Below are positions 1-12,905 of a stretch of DNA of 64,000 nt, piece after piece; position 1 is the first letter of the stretch; each line of letters opens with the position of its first letter. The notes below the pieces were generated by a model. That model searched no databases. It saw only the letters and a program-made list of their open reading frames with translations, and had not been told where the DNA came from. A program made the translations under genes and the position numbers. Source of the stretch: Progne subis subis (taxonomy: Eukaryota > Chordata > Aves > Passeriformes > Hirundinidae); NCBI GenBank assembly GCA_022316685.1, contig JAKJHU010000066.1, forward strand, positions 1,240,001-1,304,000. Direction: 5' to 3'.

Positions 1-1626
1 TTGTCTTTTAGCATCTGTGATGTCAACACGAATAATTTTATATGTTGCAAACAGAAGCAGCTTTGACTATTCAATCTGTCCCCACAAAGCAATAAGAATC
101 CAATAATGTCTTTCATTAAAAAAGTAATTAAAAAAACAAGAAAAAAACCCCCACTTTTTTCAGATAATGTGGGCATCAACAGAGAAGAGAGGAAAAAAAC
201 AAAGTGAATTCCCTGTGACCAACACTGGTCTGTGTTTCTGTCAATGTTCATCAGCAAATAATTTAAATGAAGTATATAAAACTCAAATCTGAAGGATCTG
301 ATTAGTTTTGACTGGACTAAATTCCATCCATTTTCTGTTTTAGAGGATTATTACCATCTTCTCTTGAGGAAACACATATAGTTAAGAAATGAGAGAAATG
401 GGGACTAGGAAACTGCCTGTAAATTACAATTAAAGCTGGGGGCAAATAGCTCCTGTGAACAAGAGCCATATGCTTATGTACTGTCAACACATCTGTCGGA
501 AAACACAAAAAAAATCTGCTTAAAACCTTCCCTCTTGTGCAGCCCACAGTGTATTATGGGTGCTCTTAATACTGACTGCTCAAACACATGCTCCAGGGAT
601 GGTTAGTATCTAGGGTCAACATCTCTTTTCTTCTTTTTTTGGTATCGACTTTCTCTGTTCCAACAGGCAAATAAAGAGCAGGTGACCTCAGTGCTTCTCC
701 CACTTGAAGCTGCAGTGCAGATTATCTAGTTTGCCTGAACAAAGACTTGGCACATATTTATTGTACAATATTGGTTGAAGCCCTAAAGCACCTCAGGAAT
801 GAGTAGTTATGATGTTGTGGTATTTCTTCTGCTTAGCAGTGATCTGCCTCACAGATGCAGTGGGACAATGATCTTTCCTCTTTGGCTTAGTATTTCTTTG
901 AGAAGAAAGAAACTGAACACATTGTGTGGTTTCCACCATCTTATTGAACAGGGGGTAAATAGAAATAAACTCCTTTTTTTCGGGGGCTTGGAAAGATCAA
1001 GCATGAGGCTTCCTGCATGAGACTTTCTGAGAGACCCCACAATAATTGATTGAGACCTGCATGAAATAAAGACAGTGATGAGCTAAAATATTACCATAAA
1101 GGGGCTATAAAACAGAGGTGAAAATTTCCAACAAAATGCGGTGTAAGACCAACAGCAATGGCACACCCTGTTCCCCAGAAAGCTAAAGAAAGATGAAAAA
1201 AAAGTTAAAAGGTCCTACAAGACAAGTGTGAAGGCTTAGACCAGCTGAAAGTTTTTACTTCGTGTGCTCCCAGATAAAATCCATCTAGAGACAAGGACTA
1301 TGCTTCTCCTGTCCTTTGCCATTTTCTAGTTCCTTTCAACTAAAAAATTGTAACATATATTAAACTGAAGGGAAAGAAGAAAAATTACATGCCTTCTGGT
1401 AACAGCAAATGACTGCACTACTTTGGGGGAACCTGTATAACTCTCTTTTGTCAGCAAAATTCTTGGGCCCCACAAATGCTCAGAGTACTGGCAAAGGAAG
1501 AATAATTCACTGTCAGAATACTTTCTATATTTATGTCTTTTAGTTGTCCAGAAGACAAAAATAGATTGGCTACCTAAATAATTTATAAATTGGGTTTTAC
1601 CAGGTTCCTCTGACAACCAAGAAATG

Positions 1627-1648
1627 AAAAAAAAAAAAAAAAAAAAAA
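1627..1648. repeat. A22 homopolymer
   Basis: Twenty-two adenines, 35 bp from the CR1 3' terminus at 1684. CR1 elements do not end in poly(A), so this is probably independent. Confidence 0.95.
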
Positions 1649-1683
1649 TTAAATCACAACTTCCTCTAGCCTCCACACCAGAG

Positions 1684-2007
1684 CATTCACAGAATATGCT
1701 GAGTTGGAAGGGATCCACAAGGATCATTGTGTCCAACTCCTGGCCCTGCACAGGACACCCCAAGAGTCATGCCCTGTGCCTGTGAGTGTTGTCCAAACAA
1801 TTCTTGAACTCTGTCAGGCTCAGTGCTGTAAGCACTGCCCTTCAGAGCCTGTTCCAGTGCCCAGCTACCCTCTGGGTGAAGAACCTTTTCCTGATATCCC
1901 GCTAAACCTCCCATGACTCAGCTTCAGGCCATTCCCTTGGCTCCTGTCACTGGTCACCACAAAGAAGTGTTCAGCGCCTTCCCCTCCTCTTATTGTGCTT
2001 CCTCCAT
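1684..2007 (-). mobile_element. CR1 LINE 3' fragment
   Basis: On the minus strand the block reads like a CR1 3' end: a frame with LHPEGSWALEQA, the cue CAGGGCCAGGAGTTGGACAC, then GATCCTTGTGGATCCCTTCC and a degenerate ATTCTGTGAA tail at its low-coordinate end. The high-coordinate part matches the CR1 cue for a tyrosine/trp-rich C terminus (CACTGGTCACC in plus orientation). It is the same subfamily as the copy at 52790. It is 5'-truncated, as CR1 copies usually are. Confidence 0.8.
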
Positions 2008-2256
2008 TTGACTGACTAAATTTTCGCTATCAGCTTCAAGCCAAGAAACTTGGCCTTTGGTTAACATATTCTTTAACAGAGTTCTCTTTGATACAGCAAA
2101 CGTGTTTTTATTTGGAGTGGTTGCTCCACACAATACTGATATTTGTGTTTAACTAGTAATGCTGCACTAACGGAGGCTGGAAGGAGTTGGCTTTTTCTAA
2201 TGTTCTCAAAACATTCACTTCTGCCTATAAATGGTTATAACACATTTTAAGTCAGG

Positions 2257-2283
2257 TTTTTTTTTTGTTTTTTTTTTTTTTTT
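2257..2283. repeat. T-rich run with one G
   Basis: T10, G, then T16 on the plus strand; low complexity. Confidence 0.95.
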
Positions 2284-3028
2284 AACAGAAATATGAACTA
2301 GCAATGAGCCATTTCTCTTTTAAATTTTAATTTAAATAACACTTCAACACAAATCCTAAAATCTATGCTAACCTAGAAAAACAACAGGAATTAGCATAGA
2401 AACTTTTGGCCATTCTTTTGGCTAGCTTATGTCAATAGAGTCATAATGATTTACATCATCTGGATTTGCCTCAGCTGGAAAACTAGATTCAGGATAACAG
2501 CATCTAGGAAAGGCAATGATGTGTAAATATTTCTTTGGCTTTGCTACACACACTGTGGATGGAATTAATTTCCCCACCTTTGGCAGCCTCGTTAGTTTAA
2601 GCTAGTCTAGTCTAAACTAGACTGTTTCTGAGATTTAAAGACCTCCATTTCAGACACCTTACCTTTAGATTTCTATTTCAGGCTGGGCTGAATTGCCCTA
2701 AAGAGCACACAGATGAGCTCAACTACCAGATGCTACTGGTGCCTTTCCCAGTTTTCCCTCAAACTTCTTGTGCTGTCCTGGATAAAGCAACTGCTAGGAT
2801 TTTTGTTGCAAGAATTTCTGTTTCTTCAGAGTTGCTGCCTGTCTCTTAGAAAGCTGTATTTTGGAGGCACAGGCACATTTTTGTCATGCCTATTTACTTC
2901 CTACACCTCACACCAAGGACTGCCCTTGGTAGAAGTTCTTGCTATACTGAACCACAGACTGCATGTCTGCAGTATAGCCTTGGACAAATCCTACCTCTCT
3001 GATGTCTCAGGCAAATTTATAAAGTGAA

Positions 3029-3490
3029 TTATAGAATCAGAGATGGGTTAAAGTTGGAAGGCATCCTTAAATATGAGCAATGAGTGATCTTCAACTAGAA
3101 CAGGTTGCTCAAAGCCCCATCCAACCTGACTGTGACTGTTTCCAGGGATGGGGATCTACCACCTCTCTGGGCAAGCTGTGCCAGTGTTTCACCACGCTCA
3201 TAATAAAAATTTTATTCCTTGTACTAAATCTACCCTCTTTTAGTTTAAAAGCATTGCCCCTTGTCCTATTTCTACGGACCCTGCTAAAAGGTTTGTCCTG
3301 ATCTTTCTTGCAGGCCCACTTTAAGTACTGAAAGGCTACAATAAAGTCTCCCTGGAGCCTTCCCCAGGCTGAACAACCCCAACTCCCTCAGCTTTCTTCA
3401 TAGGAGATGTGCCCCATGTCTCTGACCATCTCCAGGAATCCTTTTCCCACAGTGGTGGTCAGGGTCCAGAACGGCTTCTGAAGACAAAGA
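3029..3490 (-). mobile_element. CR1 LINE 3' fragment
   Basis: Plus-strand landmarks in order are ATAGAATCAGAGATGGGTT with AAGTTGGAAGG, GGTTGCTCAAAGCCCCATCC, CATTGCCCCTTGTCC and GGCTGAACAACCCCAACTC. These are the reverse complement of the CR1 3' UTR and 3' ORF end. The copy is 5'-truncated and diverged. Confidence 0.88.
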
Positions 3491-4639
3491 ACTAAATAAA
3501 TAACCTAGTCCCTGACTGTTGCACTGAAGGAAAGGACCTATCCAATCACACATATGCCACTATGTTTTAGCAGAGAAATAATTTGCAGTGTCTAGTCAGG
3601 CTCATTCTTTCCTTAATTTTTTTGGTAAATGTCTAAGTAGGGAAAAAAAAAAAAATCCAATGACTTCTCGGGAAAGTCCTGTACCACTAAAAACCCTGGA
3701 TCTCTTGGAAACTCCCTGCTATATGCGCTAACTTGGCACTGTTTATGGGCAGTGTAAATTATGCACTTCTCCATTCCTCTCCACCTTGTCCTGTTCCCTT
3801 CCTCCTCTCCCAACACGGGCATCCTGTCTGGAAATGATACACAAACTGCAAGTCTTGGAGTAAGACACTAAGCACATGAGGCGTTAAGTGAAGTGAAGTT
3901 TCTTATTAGAAGCATTAATTTGGTTATAGAGCAGGACTAGTGGAGAGAATGGGCAAAGAAAATTAAGGGTAGCTTCAGCTCTTTGTGGGCATGGAGAGTT
4001 GCTCTACACCCTGCCAACCCCACCCATGTGAAGGGCAGCTATAAAGTTTCTGGAGCAGAATCAGATTTCTGGTGCTGCAGGGCATCAGGGCAGCTCCAAG
4101 ATTGGGGCTTTCCACACAGAGATCCATAATGGTAAGTGTGTCAACTTTCCTTTAGGCAGCCCTTGGTTACACTCTACAATTCCCTGTCACTACGAATGCG
4201 TGGCACAACGTGAAACTCATTGTTTAGTCTGATATCAGCCACTTGCTTATTGCCTCTCACCCGTCAACCACAACTTTGTTCCTATTGTTTTACTTAATGG
4301 AGAGTTTAAATAACTCTGCGTTCAAAGTACTTTTTTTGCTCCAGTTAAAACGATGTAGTAGTGCACCACGGATCAATAGTGCCCACAAATTTTAGGTTCA
4401 GCATCTCTGCAACTAAGCATAAGAAGCTGCATAAAAAATGTTCTCTTTTGGGAGACGCTCCTGGCAGATCTGTATTGGCAGCTGTCCAACTCCAGTATCC
4501 TCTTTCTTGCATTGAATTTGGGTGTACTTCTGATTTTCTGCTGCCTTCCTAAGCTCACTGACTCCAAGGGCTAGATAAAATGGATCTGACACTGGCGCTG
4601 ACTAAATGGCTGCCATTCAGAGGGATTCAGATGGGCAGA

Positions 4640-5352
4640 ACTGGCCAAGAGGAACCTTATGAAATTTAACAAGGATAGATACAAAGTCCTGTACCTGGGG
4701 AGGAATAATCCCTTTCAATAACACAGCTGGGGATAGATGGACTAGGGAGAAGCTTTGCTGAAAAGGACCTGTGTGGGTCTTGGTGGGAGGTGGCCATGAG
4801 CCAGCAGCATGCACTGGCAGCAAAGAAAGCAAACAGCATCCCGGACTGTGGAAGAAGAGCCAGGAGATCTAGGTTTCCTCTTTACTCAGTGCTTGTTATA
4901 TCACAACTAAATACTACATGCAGATTTGGGCTCCTCACTGCAAGGAGAACACTGACCAGATGGGGGGAGTTCAGTGGAAGGTCAGCAGTGGAAGGTCAGG
5001 GGCTCCAGCACTCATCCTGTAATGAGCTGGGCTTGTTCAGGCTGGAGAAGACGGCTCTAGGTGAACCTAAGGCAGCCTCCCAGTTCTTAAAAAGAGGTCA
5101 TCCACTAGATAGAGCAATAGTGCATGGAGGGAAGAGGAGAAGTACATTGAAACAAGGGAGGTACTGTTCAGATATAATCAAAAACATTTGTACTGTGAGA
5201 CTTGTCAAGCACTGAACAGATTACCCAGATCGCTCCATTCATGTCCTTGGAGGTTTTTAAGACTTGTTTGGATTAAGCCCTAAGCAACCTGATCTCACAT
5301 GAGCAGGGAGTTGGGCCACAGTCTGACCTGCCAACCTCAATTATTCTATGGG
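4640..5352 (+). mobile_element. CR1 LINE 3' portion, plus orientation
   Basis: It starts in the C-terminal part of ORF2 (ATGAAATTTAACAAGGATAG, then CCTGTACCTGGGGAGGAATA) and ends with GGGCCACAGTCTGACCTGCC and an ATTATTCTATGGGA tail. A 141-codon open frame (4790-5215) lies inside but not in the ancestral frame throughout. A 14-bp unit, CAGTGGAAGGTCAG, is tandemly duplicated at 4972-4999. The copy is old and broken, with no coding capacity. Confidence 0.85.
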
Positions 5353-7663
5353 AGTTAGAGCAGCGTAGGAGAAAAGCAGAGAAAGTTAGCTCACACTAAG
5401 GCAGAATGAAGGAAGGCTGAAGAATGAAGACGTGTTGAAAACTGAACAGTAAAACCAGTTTCTGTTCTTGTGTCTGTTCACAGAAACAGAGGTTGACACT
5501 GAATATGCCACTTAACGCATCTGTGGTTTTGATTCTGGGCTGCCACAGCTACACTGTGTGGGCAAGGTTTCTAGGGTCCAATCTACATCTAACAAAAGAA
5601 GTTCTGACCTTGGATCTTTCCTTGAGGTTTTAGATTCCTCTTAGATTCAGCAATGTGCAACAGAAAATAAAATCACAGTAGAAGAATGTAAAGAAAAGGA
5701 TATAAAGAAATCATATAAAGAGAGTAAAGGCCATAAAAGAAAAAGAAAATAAAAAATAATATTTCTAACAGCTTCCCAGTCAGCCACAGAAAAATAATTG
5801 TAAGAGTTTATAAGAGAATTATAAGGACAAAATGAAAAAAAAAAGTATTAAACCCAAAGTAGAAATCTCTAATTTCAGCCAGCTGAATTTAAAATCTTTG
5901 TTTAGTACACAAAATCTCTTGGGTAAACAAAACGTGCCTTTGTCCCTTGCTTAGTCCAAGAGGGATAATAAAGCTAGGAGACAACACTGGATTTAAGGAT
6001 AATCAGATTAAGGCTGCGTTCCCTGTTTTCTTTCTAATTTTTAGTTGCAATAACCAATGATGTTTGGAACTGTGTCTTGAAAACTGTATCTAAACATGAG
6101 AAACACCTGCTGGCCTGGCTGAAAGACTAAACGTATTGGACAAAGTTTTGTTCTGTTGGACAAAGTCTGTGCAAAGCTTCTGACTTTGCTTTATATTATA
6201 TTAGTTTTTTGCTGGTATTCTCTTAAACAGAGAATGGCACCAAGCTATAGGAGGCTCTTACGTAGATGAGAGTCTGGACCACTGACCTGGAGTTAGGAGA
6301 GATTCTGGAAAGATCTGATATTTAAGGTCAATCGATGAAGGCGTGTTATCTTTATGCAGCACTAACACCAATTGTTGTGGTTGTTTTGGAGAGATGGAGG
6401 CCAGAGTTTTCTCCTAAACACACAAATGAAATATCTCACGGAAAAGGGGAATGATTCAAATATAGTAATGCTGGAGCTTATGAAATGAGGACTATAAACA
6501 CGGTGTGGGGGAGAAATGGACAAGTCAATCATGGTGCCCATGTGACATTGCTCTCAGGAATTTGCAGTGGTGTTTAAGGCTGAAATGAGTACTTCCTATG
6601 GGCTCTGACTGCAGAAGGAACATTTTAAAGGGGAAGAATAATTAAGCAATGACAGAGGCATCATCATTATTAGATAATCACAACCCAGGGGCATTAGCAA
6701 ACGTGGAGTGTCTCTAATCCCATGGGGTCTAATTATTCTGTGATAATAACCACACCTCCAAGTTTTAATTTATTCTTGTGGAGAATCTGGAGGGGGAGGG
6801 GGAGACAGGGGCATTTTAATATTTTTGCTAAAAGAAGATGCAGTTGGCCTTTCACTAGGGCTCATCAGTATTCTAATCTAACTAGGATGTGTGATTGGCA
6901 TTAAATCGTCTGCCCTTTACAGTGATCTCCAGCCAATCCGAGTATTCACCCTTGCAAAAACTGGTGCAAGGGTGCTTTTGCTAACAGTACTAGCAGGCCC
7001 TGGTTCTATTTCTCAGGGCAGATTTTGGCAAAGGTGAGGCAGATTTTCCTGGTCTGGAGAGGTGTATTTTCCATAAGGTCCTCTGGCAAATGCACTGCCC
7101 TTGGTATGGAGAAAGAAGTAAAAACTTGCACATTTTCTGGTATCTTGGAAGAGCTGTCTGACATGTCAAAAAGGAAGATTCTAGGAAGTTTAAGTGCTCT
7201 GCTTGAGCTTGGATAGGATAAAATTAAAGTGACAGATACACTCTAGGGAAAGAGCACAGAAAAGCAAGAGAGCAAGAAAGAGTCAGGGGAAACAAGAATG
7301 ACAATATAGAAAGACATATACCAATATCACAGCCTTTCTCCAGTAAGTCAGTGCCCCTCTGCTTCTTCATTACTCACAGGTGAACTGTGCCCATGAAAGA
7401 TTGTCCATTTCTTCTCAAGGAACAGGGAAAGAGAAGCAGCAGTGAGCAAAGGAAGAAGGGAGAATGCTATGCATTCAACATCTGGTCTCTTTATTGTATC
7501 CATGTGCATGCATGGGCAAATGAGAGCAAGCATGACAGAGAGGGAGAGAGAGAGGAGAGGAGAGGAAGCAGTCTTTCCCCATGGTGATCCTTCTGGTTCT
7601 GACTTTCTGAAAACAGGTTTATATTTTACAAAGTCCTTTGTGAACACTGAGTTATACAAGAAT

Positions 7664-7790
7664 TAAAAAAAAAAAAAAACCAAAAAAAAAACCAAAAAAA
7701 AAACCCCAAAACAACAACAACAAAAAAAACCCCACAAAAAACAAACAAAAAAAGACAAAAAAAAAAAAAAAAGACAAAAACAACCCAGAA
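7664..7790. repeat. A/C low-complexity tract
   Basis: Runs of 6-17 adenines are separated by CC, CCCC, CAACAACAAC or GAC. There is no regular period. Its complement makes the Phe-rich frame on the minus strand. Confidence 0.93.
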
Positions 7791-9035
7791 AACATAAAGA
7801 GGTGAACCAATTCATTCAAATTCTTTGCAAATTCAGAAGCCAATTCTTCAACAATGGGAGAATAACTTTAGGCTCACAAATCCATATTATTCAGCACTGC
7901 ACAGGTTTTTGAGAGCTAAGAAAGCTTGGGAGAAGTGAAAATCAGGGACCATCATTTTAATCACTTGTTTATGTTAACATCTAACTTAACATTTATGATT
8001 GTCATGAAATTACTGTGTCTAGACCATGGACCTTCCACAGCAGTGCAAGGGAGGAGGAGAAAGCAGAGAATGCATGGGTAGGTACTACACATATGGCAGA
8101 CAAACTTATTAATTGGTTATTTTTGCAGTTTTCTAGCCCCGTGTCCCATAATTTTCCTCCAAACCTATCTAGCAGAAGGTATTTTAACAAACAAGGGTTT
8201 ATTGATTGGGCATGTCTCCATGAATCTAGGCTGGTTTTGTGAATCTTTGTGTTTAAGGGCACATTTTCCTATGAGACTTTGAAGATGAAGAGAGAGTAAA
8301 AAGCAAGTTAATATTATGGGCCAATTCCATGCTGATGCTTCCATTTGGTTGAAATGCATTTCTTAGTGAAGACCATCCACCTCTAGAGTAAACTACAAGT
8401 TGTACCTCAATACTGTGCCTGCAACATGTTTGCATTTTCCCCAGCACACTACAATGATAAATCACCTTTGGTTTTGGGTAGGAAGTACTTCAGAGTGGTT
8501 CAGGAACAGAATAATAATGCACAGTGGACTGGCTTGAGCTCGGCTTCATAGCTGACCATCAGATATTTCCAACCGTAACTCTAACTGAAATCAAACATAA
8601 TTGAATCACCACAATATGAGGAAAACAAAGAAGAATTACTGAGCACTTATGACTCTGTTTTACTCAGTGGGGCCAAGGGCTGTGGCTGTGCTTGTTGAAG
8701 CACCACTGAGTTCACATCAAAGCCATTTCTACAGGGAACTTCCAGCTGTGCTCTCATGTTTATTACAGCTATCTCACACAATGTGGAGCAGGCTATTGTT
8801 CCGAGATGCATGCCCTGATGCTGAAATGACCTCCATGTGGAGCCACTTCAGAATACAGCCACTTATAAATCACTCTCCGAAGAATTTCTGATCTAAAATC
8901 AAGAAGGCTCTACTTGAGGCCAGGATCTCCTGCCTGGAGTACAGGTTCCTTCACATGGCCCCTGGTGTGCCTGCAACATCTTTGACACACTTTCAGCACT
9001 AAGCATTGACAAACAACATGCAGTAGCGTCTCTTC

Positions 9036-9038
<3 letters not shown>

Positions 9039-9078
<40 letters not shown>
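9039..9078. repeat. A40 homopolymer
   Basis: Forty consecutive adenines without a recognisable retroelement body or TSD next to them. The length is probably unstable between individuals and in assemblies. Confidence 0.97.
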
Positions 9079-9080
<2 letters not shown>

Positions 9081-10157
9081 ATGTCAGCAGAGTCCAAGGC
9101 TATCATTCAAGGTAAGCAATGCTCTTGTTCTACAAGTGCTTACCACATGCATATATGCCAGTTCAAATTCTAGTACATGGGAAAAGGATGGCCTAATTCA
9201 TCTTCTTTTCCCCTTCTCTCACACATCTATCTTAAGATCAGGTAAAAGAGTCCTTGGGAGGTGTTTGCTGTTCTATCACAACAAGATGTTTCTAAAAGAC
9301 TTGTTTCCCTCAACTCTTAGGAGGCCTATCCATGGTATTTCAGAATAGAGATGAACTGAACTAAATATAGAAAATTTGAGTTTGTAGTTAAAGGAGTTAT
9401 GAATCCTGAAGGTGCATACAATTATTTCCATGGCAGATGGGTTTCTAAATGGGGTGTGCAAGCACAACCTCATTGCAATAGCACATCCACAAAATACAGT
9501 TGTTCGCTCCTGGGAGCTGCAGAACTTGAGGATTATCTTGCCTCATGCAAAATTACTCAGCCAGATCCTTTGCAGACCATTTGTAAAGTCATATTGGGTT
9601 CACTTTGACACTGGTTCTTTTCATCCATATTGCATGTCATTGTCCTGCAAACAGCAAAGGCAGCTGAGATTTACTTGGTTTTAAACTCATGCAGTTGTTG
9701 GAGATATTTTTGTTCAGCCATTGCATAAAATAGTTCAGTAGCCCCATATTAAAGCAACTTGTTCTTTTGAGAGAATGTTAAAACAATCAGGTTAAGACAT
9801 TAATAATAATAAAAAAGAAAAATTAGGATTTTTAGATTAATATTTTTTACTATTAATTATATTTTTTCTGCCTTAGGTATACAGACCAAGAGTATTAATG
9901 GACACAAGCACAATCCAGTAGGATCGAAGGAACAGTGTTGGCAGTAGTTGAAAGCCCCTTCAAATGCATGAGTTTTTCTAAGTTTTACATTATTTACTGG
10001 GTATTATGAACTGCAGCATTTTCTGGGCTTGTAACTTCTTGTAAGAAGTATTACATATAAGCTCAAATATCTACCTGTGTAGGCAAGCTGATACTATCAT
10101 CTTTCTTTAGCAGAAAGCAACCCTGAATGAACTTCAAATAGTGCTTCCAACAGAAAG

Positions 10158-10190
10158 AAAAAAAAAAAAAAAGCTTTTTTTTTTTTTTTT
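10158..10190. repeat. A15-GC-T16 perfect palindrome
   Basis: Fifteen adenines, GC, then sixteen thymines form an inverted repeat with an AAGCTT centre and no loop. It is the same on both strands. Confidence 0.95.
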
Positions 10191-12811
10191 ACAAACTGGG
10201 ATTCTTGTAGCTTGAAATAGAGATTAAGAGTGGGGTAGAGAGACACTTACAAAATATAATGTATTATACCTGTTATTCGTATACTGCAAACAAAGTAAAT
10301 CCTGAAATGTGCTAAGGCAATGGATTTAATACTTTAGGAAGATGATAATGTAATAATGTTTAAAAAACAAACATTCTGCTGTTGAATTAGATCCTACTAA
10401 TCCATGATTTAGTACTGTATGCTGCTTCCTCAAAGAAAAAAAAAAAACCAAAAAACCAAAAACCCTAAAAAAATTAACTAGCACAATACTTGACTGAAAA
10501 CATACACAGGTTTCTGCCCTTTGGTATTAATGGAATTCTGAGGAAAGAGCTGGACATTTCTGTACCAAAAATTCATAAATTTATAATGTTGATCCTAAAA
10601 CAGATAAGGAGCTTTGCCAAAATGACCCCTCCAGTTGTCAGGCAGCCTCACACTGCTTCTCAAAGCAGTTCTGCCCACCCTGAGCCCATTCAGTGCCTGA
10701 ACCTCCCTGGAATCCTTCAGGCTGCATTGATGCACCTGCTCAGAAACACTTCTGAGAGGAGAATGTCCAAAGACCTGTTACATTTTAAGGGACAAATGTG
10801 CAAACAGCAAACTGATGGCCTGTCTGCTACCATCAGCATCCTTCAGGTTATCACTGGCTCATTTTTCTAATGAGGACAGTGCTGTTCCAGGAAGGCTCCT
10901 ATGAATCCACCACCTCTCCTCTTACTGCACTGGGACTCTGGGAGATTCTTAGCCCCAATTCTCACTCTTTTCTTCTTTAGTCATTAAAGACACATTGAAG
11001 CATTATTAAAAATACAAATATAGGTCAAAAATACATGCCCAGTTTCCTATTTTTGGATCTAACTTGTGCTTGCATGCCTGCTTAAGGGTGGCCTAATTAT
11101 CAGATGGGCCTAGTACCAATATATCTCTCCAAGAAGCGGCATAATCTCTGGGCACTAAGAGCAGTCAAAATCAATTCACATATTTAGGAGCCCTAACCAC
11201 AGACTCAGAAACTTATCACTGTGTGTTCAAGCTGACACACAACAGTTCAGAAATATACTTGTCCTGTCACAAATCTCCTTGAACTGTGCAGTCCAATAAC
11301 TGGCACTGGGATGAGGGTATGCTAAGGCAAGATTTTCTTCCATAGCTTCCTTGAAAACATTTTATTTTTTTAAATATTGGTGTTGAGATCTGCGTTAAGA
11401 CTTCGAAATTCTCTGTCCTCCAAGCGCTAAGGTAACAATGCTATTCCCCCAAGCACTAATGCTATTTAGACTTAAATACAAAATTTAAAAACATACACTT
11501 GGGTTAAGTGTGTGTACTGTATTTACACTGTATTTTAAGGTCTTTATTTAAGATATATCTTATGTTTATCAACTGTATCTTTCTCCTAAAAATAATGAAA
11601 ATTATACTAGGGAAGTTTTCTATGTTCTGCAAAACTAATAAAGCTTATTTTAAATGATTTTACAGTAATGGAACATGCATTAATTCCACATGAAATGGCA
11701 CAAAAATAATCAATTTGTACTTCAGCACAACGAGTGCCATTCTGCATTTTAAACTGATCTTTTCCAACATGAAACATCTACTTCAATTCAGTCTTTAGCA
11801 AACTGTCAGACCTTCCTACACACCTACTGGTAAGGTTATTTTTGGATCATCCTGGAAGCAAATCACAACTATCTCAGTGGGTGTACTGGCCTCTAACAAA
11901 ATGTCACGGTGGCAGCCTTGCACCACTGATTGGAGAAAAACGTATTGTACTGAAGTGAACAAAAAGCAAATTTTCTAAGAATGGTTATTTGAACACTCTC
12001 CACTGCTTCTCAGCTGAAGCATCTTGTATATTCTATAAAATCTTTACCATTTCAACAATTGTGCTCACAACGTGAACACCTTCAAACTAACAAAGACAAT
12101 CTTCATACTAGATTAGGGGTTAGAGAAAATAATGAGCCATGGAAGATAGCTATAAGTTATAATTCTCTACTTTGGGCAGAGGGAAAGAATGAATTAATTC
12201 TCACAGGAAAGGCAGTGTAATCTTTTCCTTTTTCCGTTTATTCTATACTTCGCAGTCTCCTTTTTTTGGGGACTGTTATTCTTCAATGTCAGCATCTGTC
12301 TGAAAATGAGTATTTTTAGACCTTTGTGCTTAGGAGAATTTTTTTTTTCAGCGTAAGAGTTAATGGCCGAATACTGATACAATATGACAAAAGCTGTGCT
12401 GGATTTTAGGAGGTCATTAAAGGAAAAAAGTCTCAGTTTCTCACTTTCTACCCTATCAGTATATTTTTCCCAAATATTTCCTCTTAGGTTTACACAGCAG
12501 ATAAACCTAAAGAGTTTTTTACTGAAGCATGAATAGCTACTTCAGCTGTGTGAATAAATAATAGTTTAGAAAATCAAATAATCGTGAAAATGTAATGGAA
12601 AATGAAGGCTCCTAAGTCTGAAACTGAATCAGCTTCTGTTTTAGCAATTCTATCCCCCCACAGCTCAGAAATTACATTGTGTATGTTCATGCAGATAAAT
12701 TTGGATATATAATTAGATGTTTCATCTCTTCATTTACACACAGTAGGGCTTTCCTACTGGTTACTGAAGCAAACATTTATGTGTGAATTTGAAGAAACAA
12801 AATTGAAATGA

Positions 12812-12905
12812 TCTCACAGAGGTTGTGGAATCTCCATCCTTGGAGATACTCAGACCTTGACTGGATGTGGCTTTCACCAACCTGCTCTGAGTGATCCACG
12901 TTTTA
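12812..12905 (+). mobile_element. CR1 LINE short fragment
   Basis: The run GAGGTTGTGGAATCTCCATC followed by CTTGGAGATACTCAGACC and CAACCTGCTCTGAGTGATCC is typical of the CR1 ORF2 C-terminal end. The terminal tail is missing, so the fragment is truncated at both ends or too diverged to follow. Confidence 0.8.

Noticed and set aside
1326..1763. 145-codon minus-strand frame, one of the longest
   Set aside because: It runs through the A22 homopolymer (as poly-Phe) into a CR1 end and has no recognisable domain.
4790..5215. 141-codon plus-strand frame
   Set aside because: It lies inside a degraded CR1 copy and does not follow the ancestral ORF2 frame throughout.
9039..9078. A40 run as the tail of a processed retrocopy or SINE
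   Set aside because: The sequence before it shows no gene or SINE body, and no target-site duplication is visible.
10490..10870. 126-codon plus-strand frame
   Set aside because: No domain, no splice context and ordinary intron composition; frames of this size are expected by chance in 64 kb.
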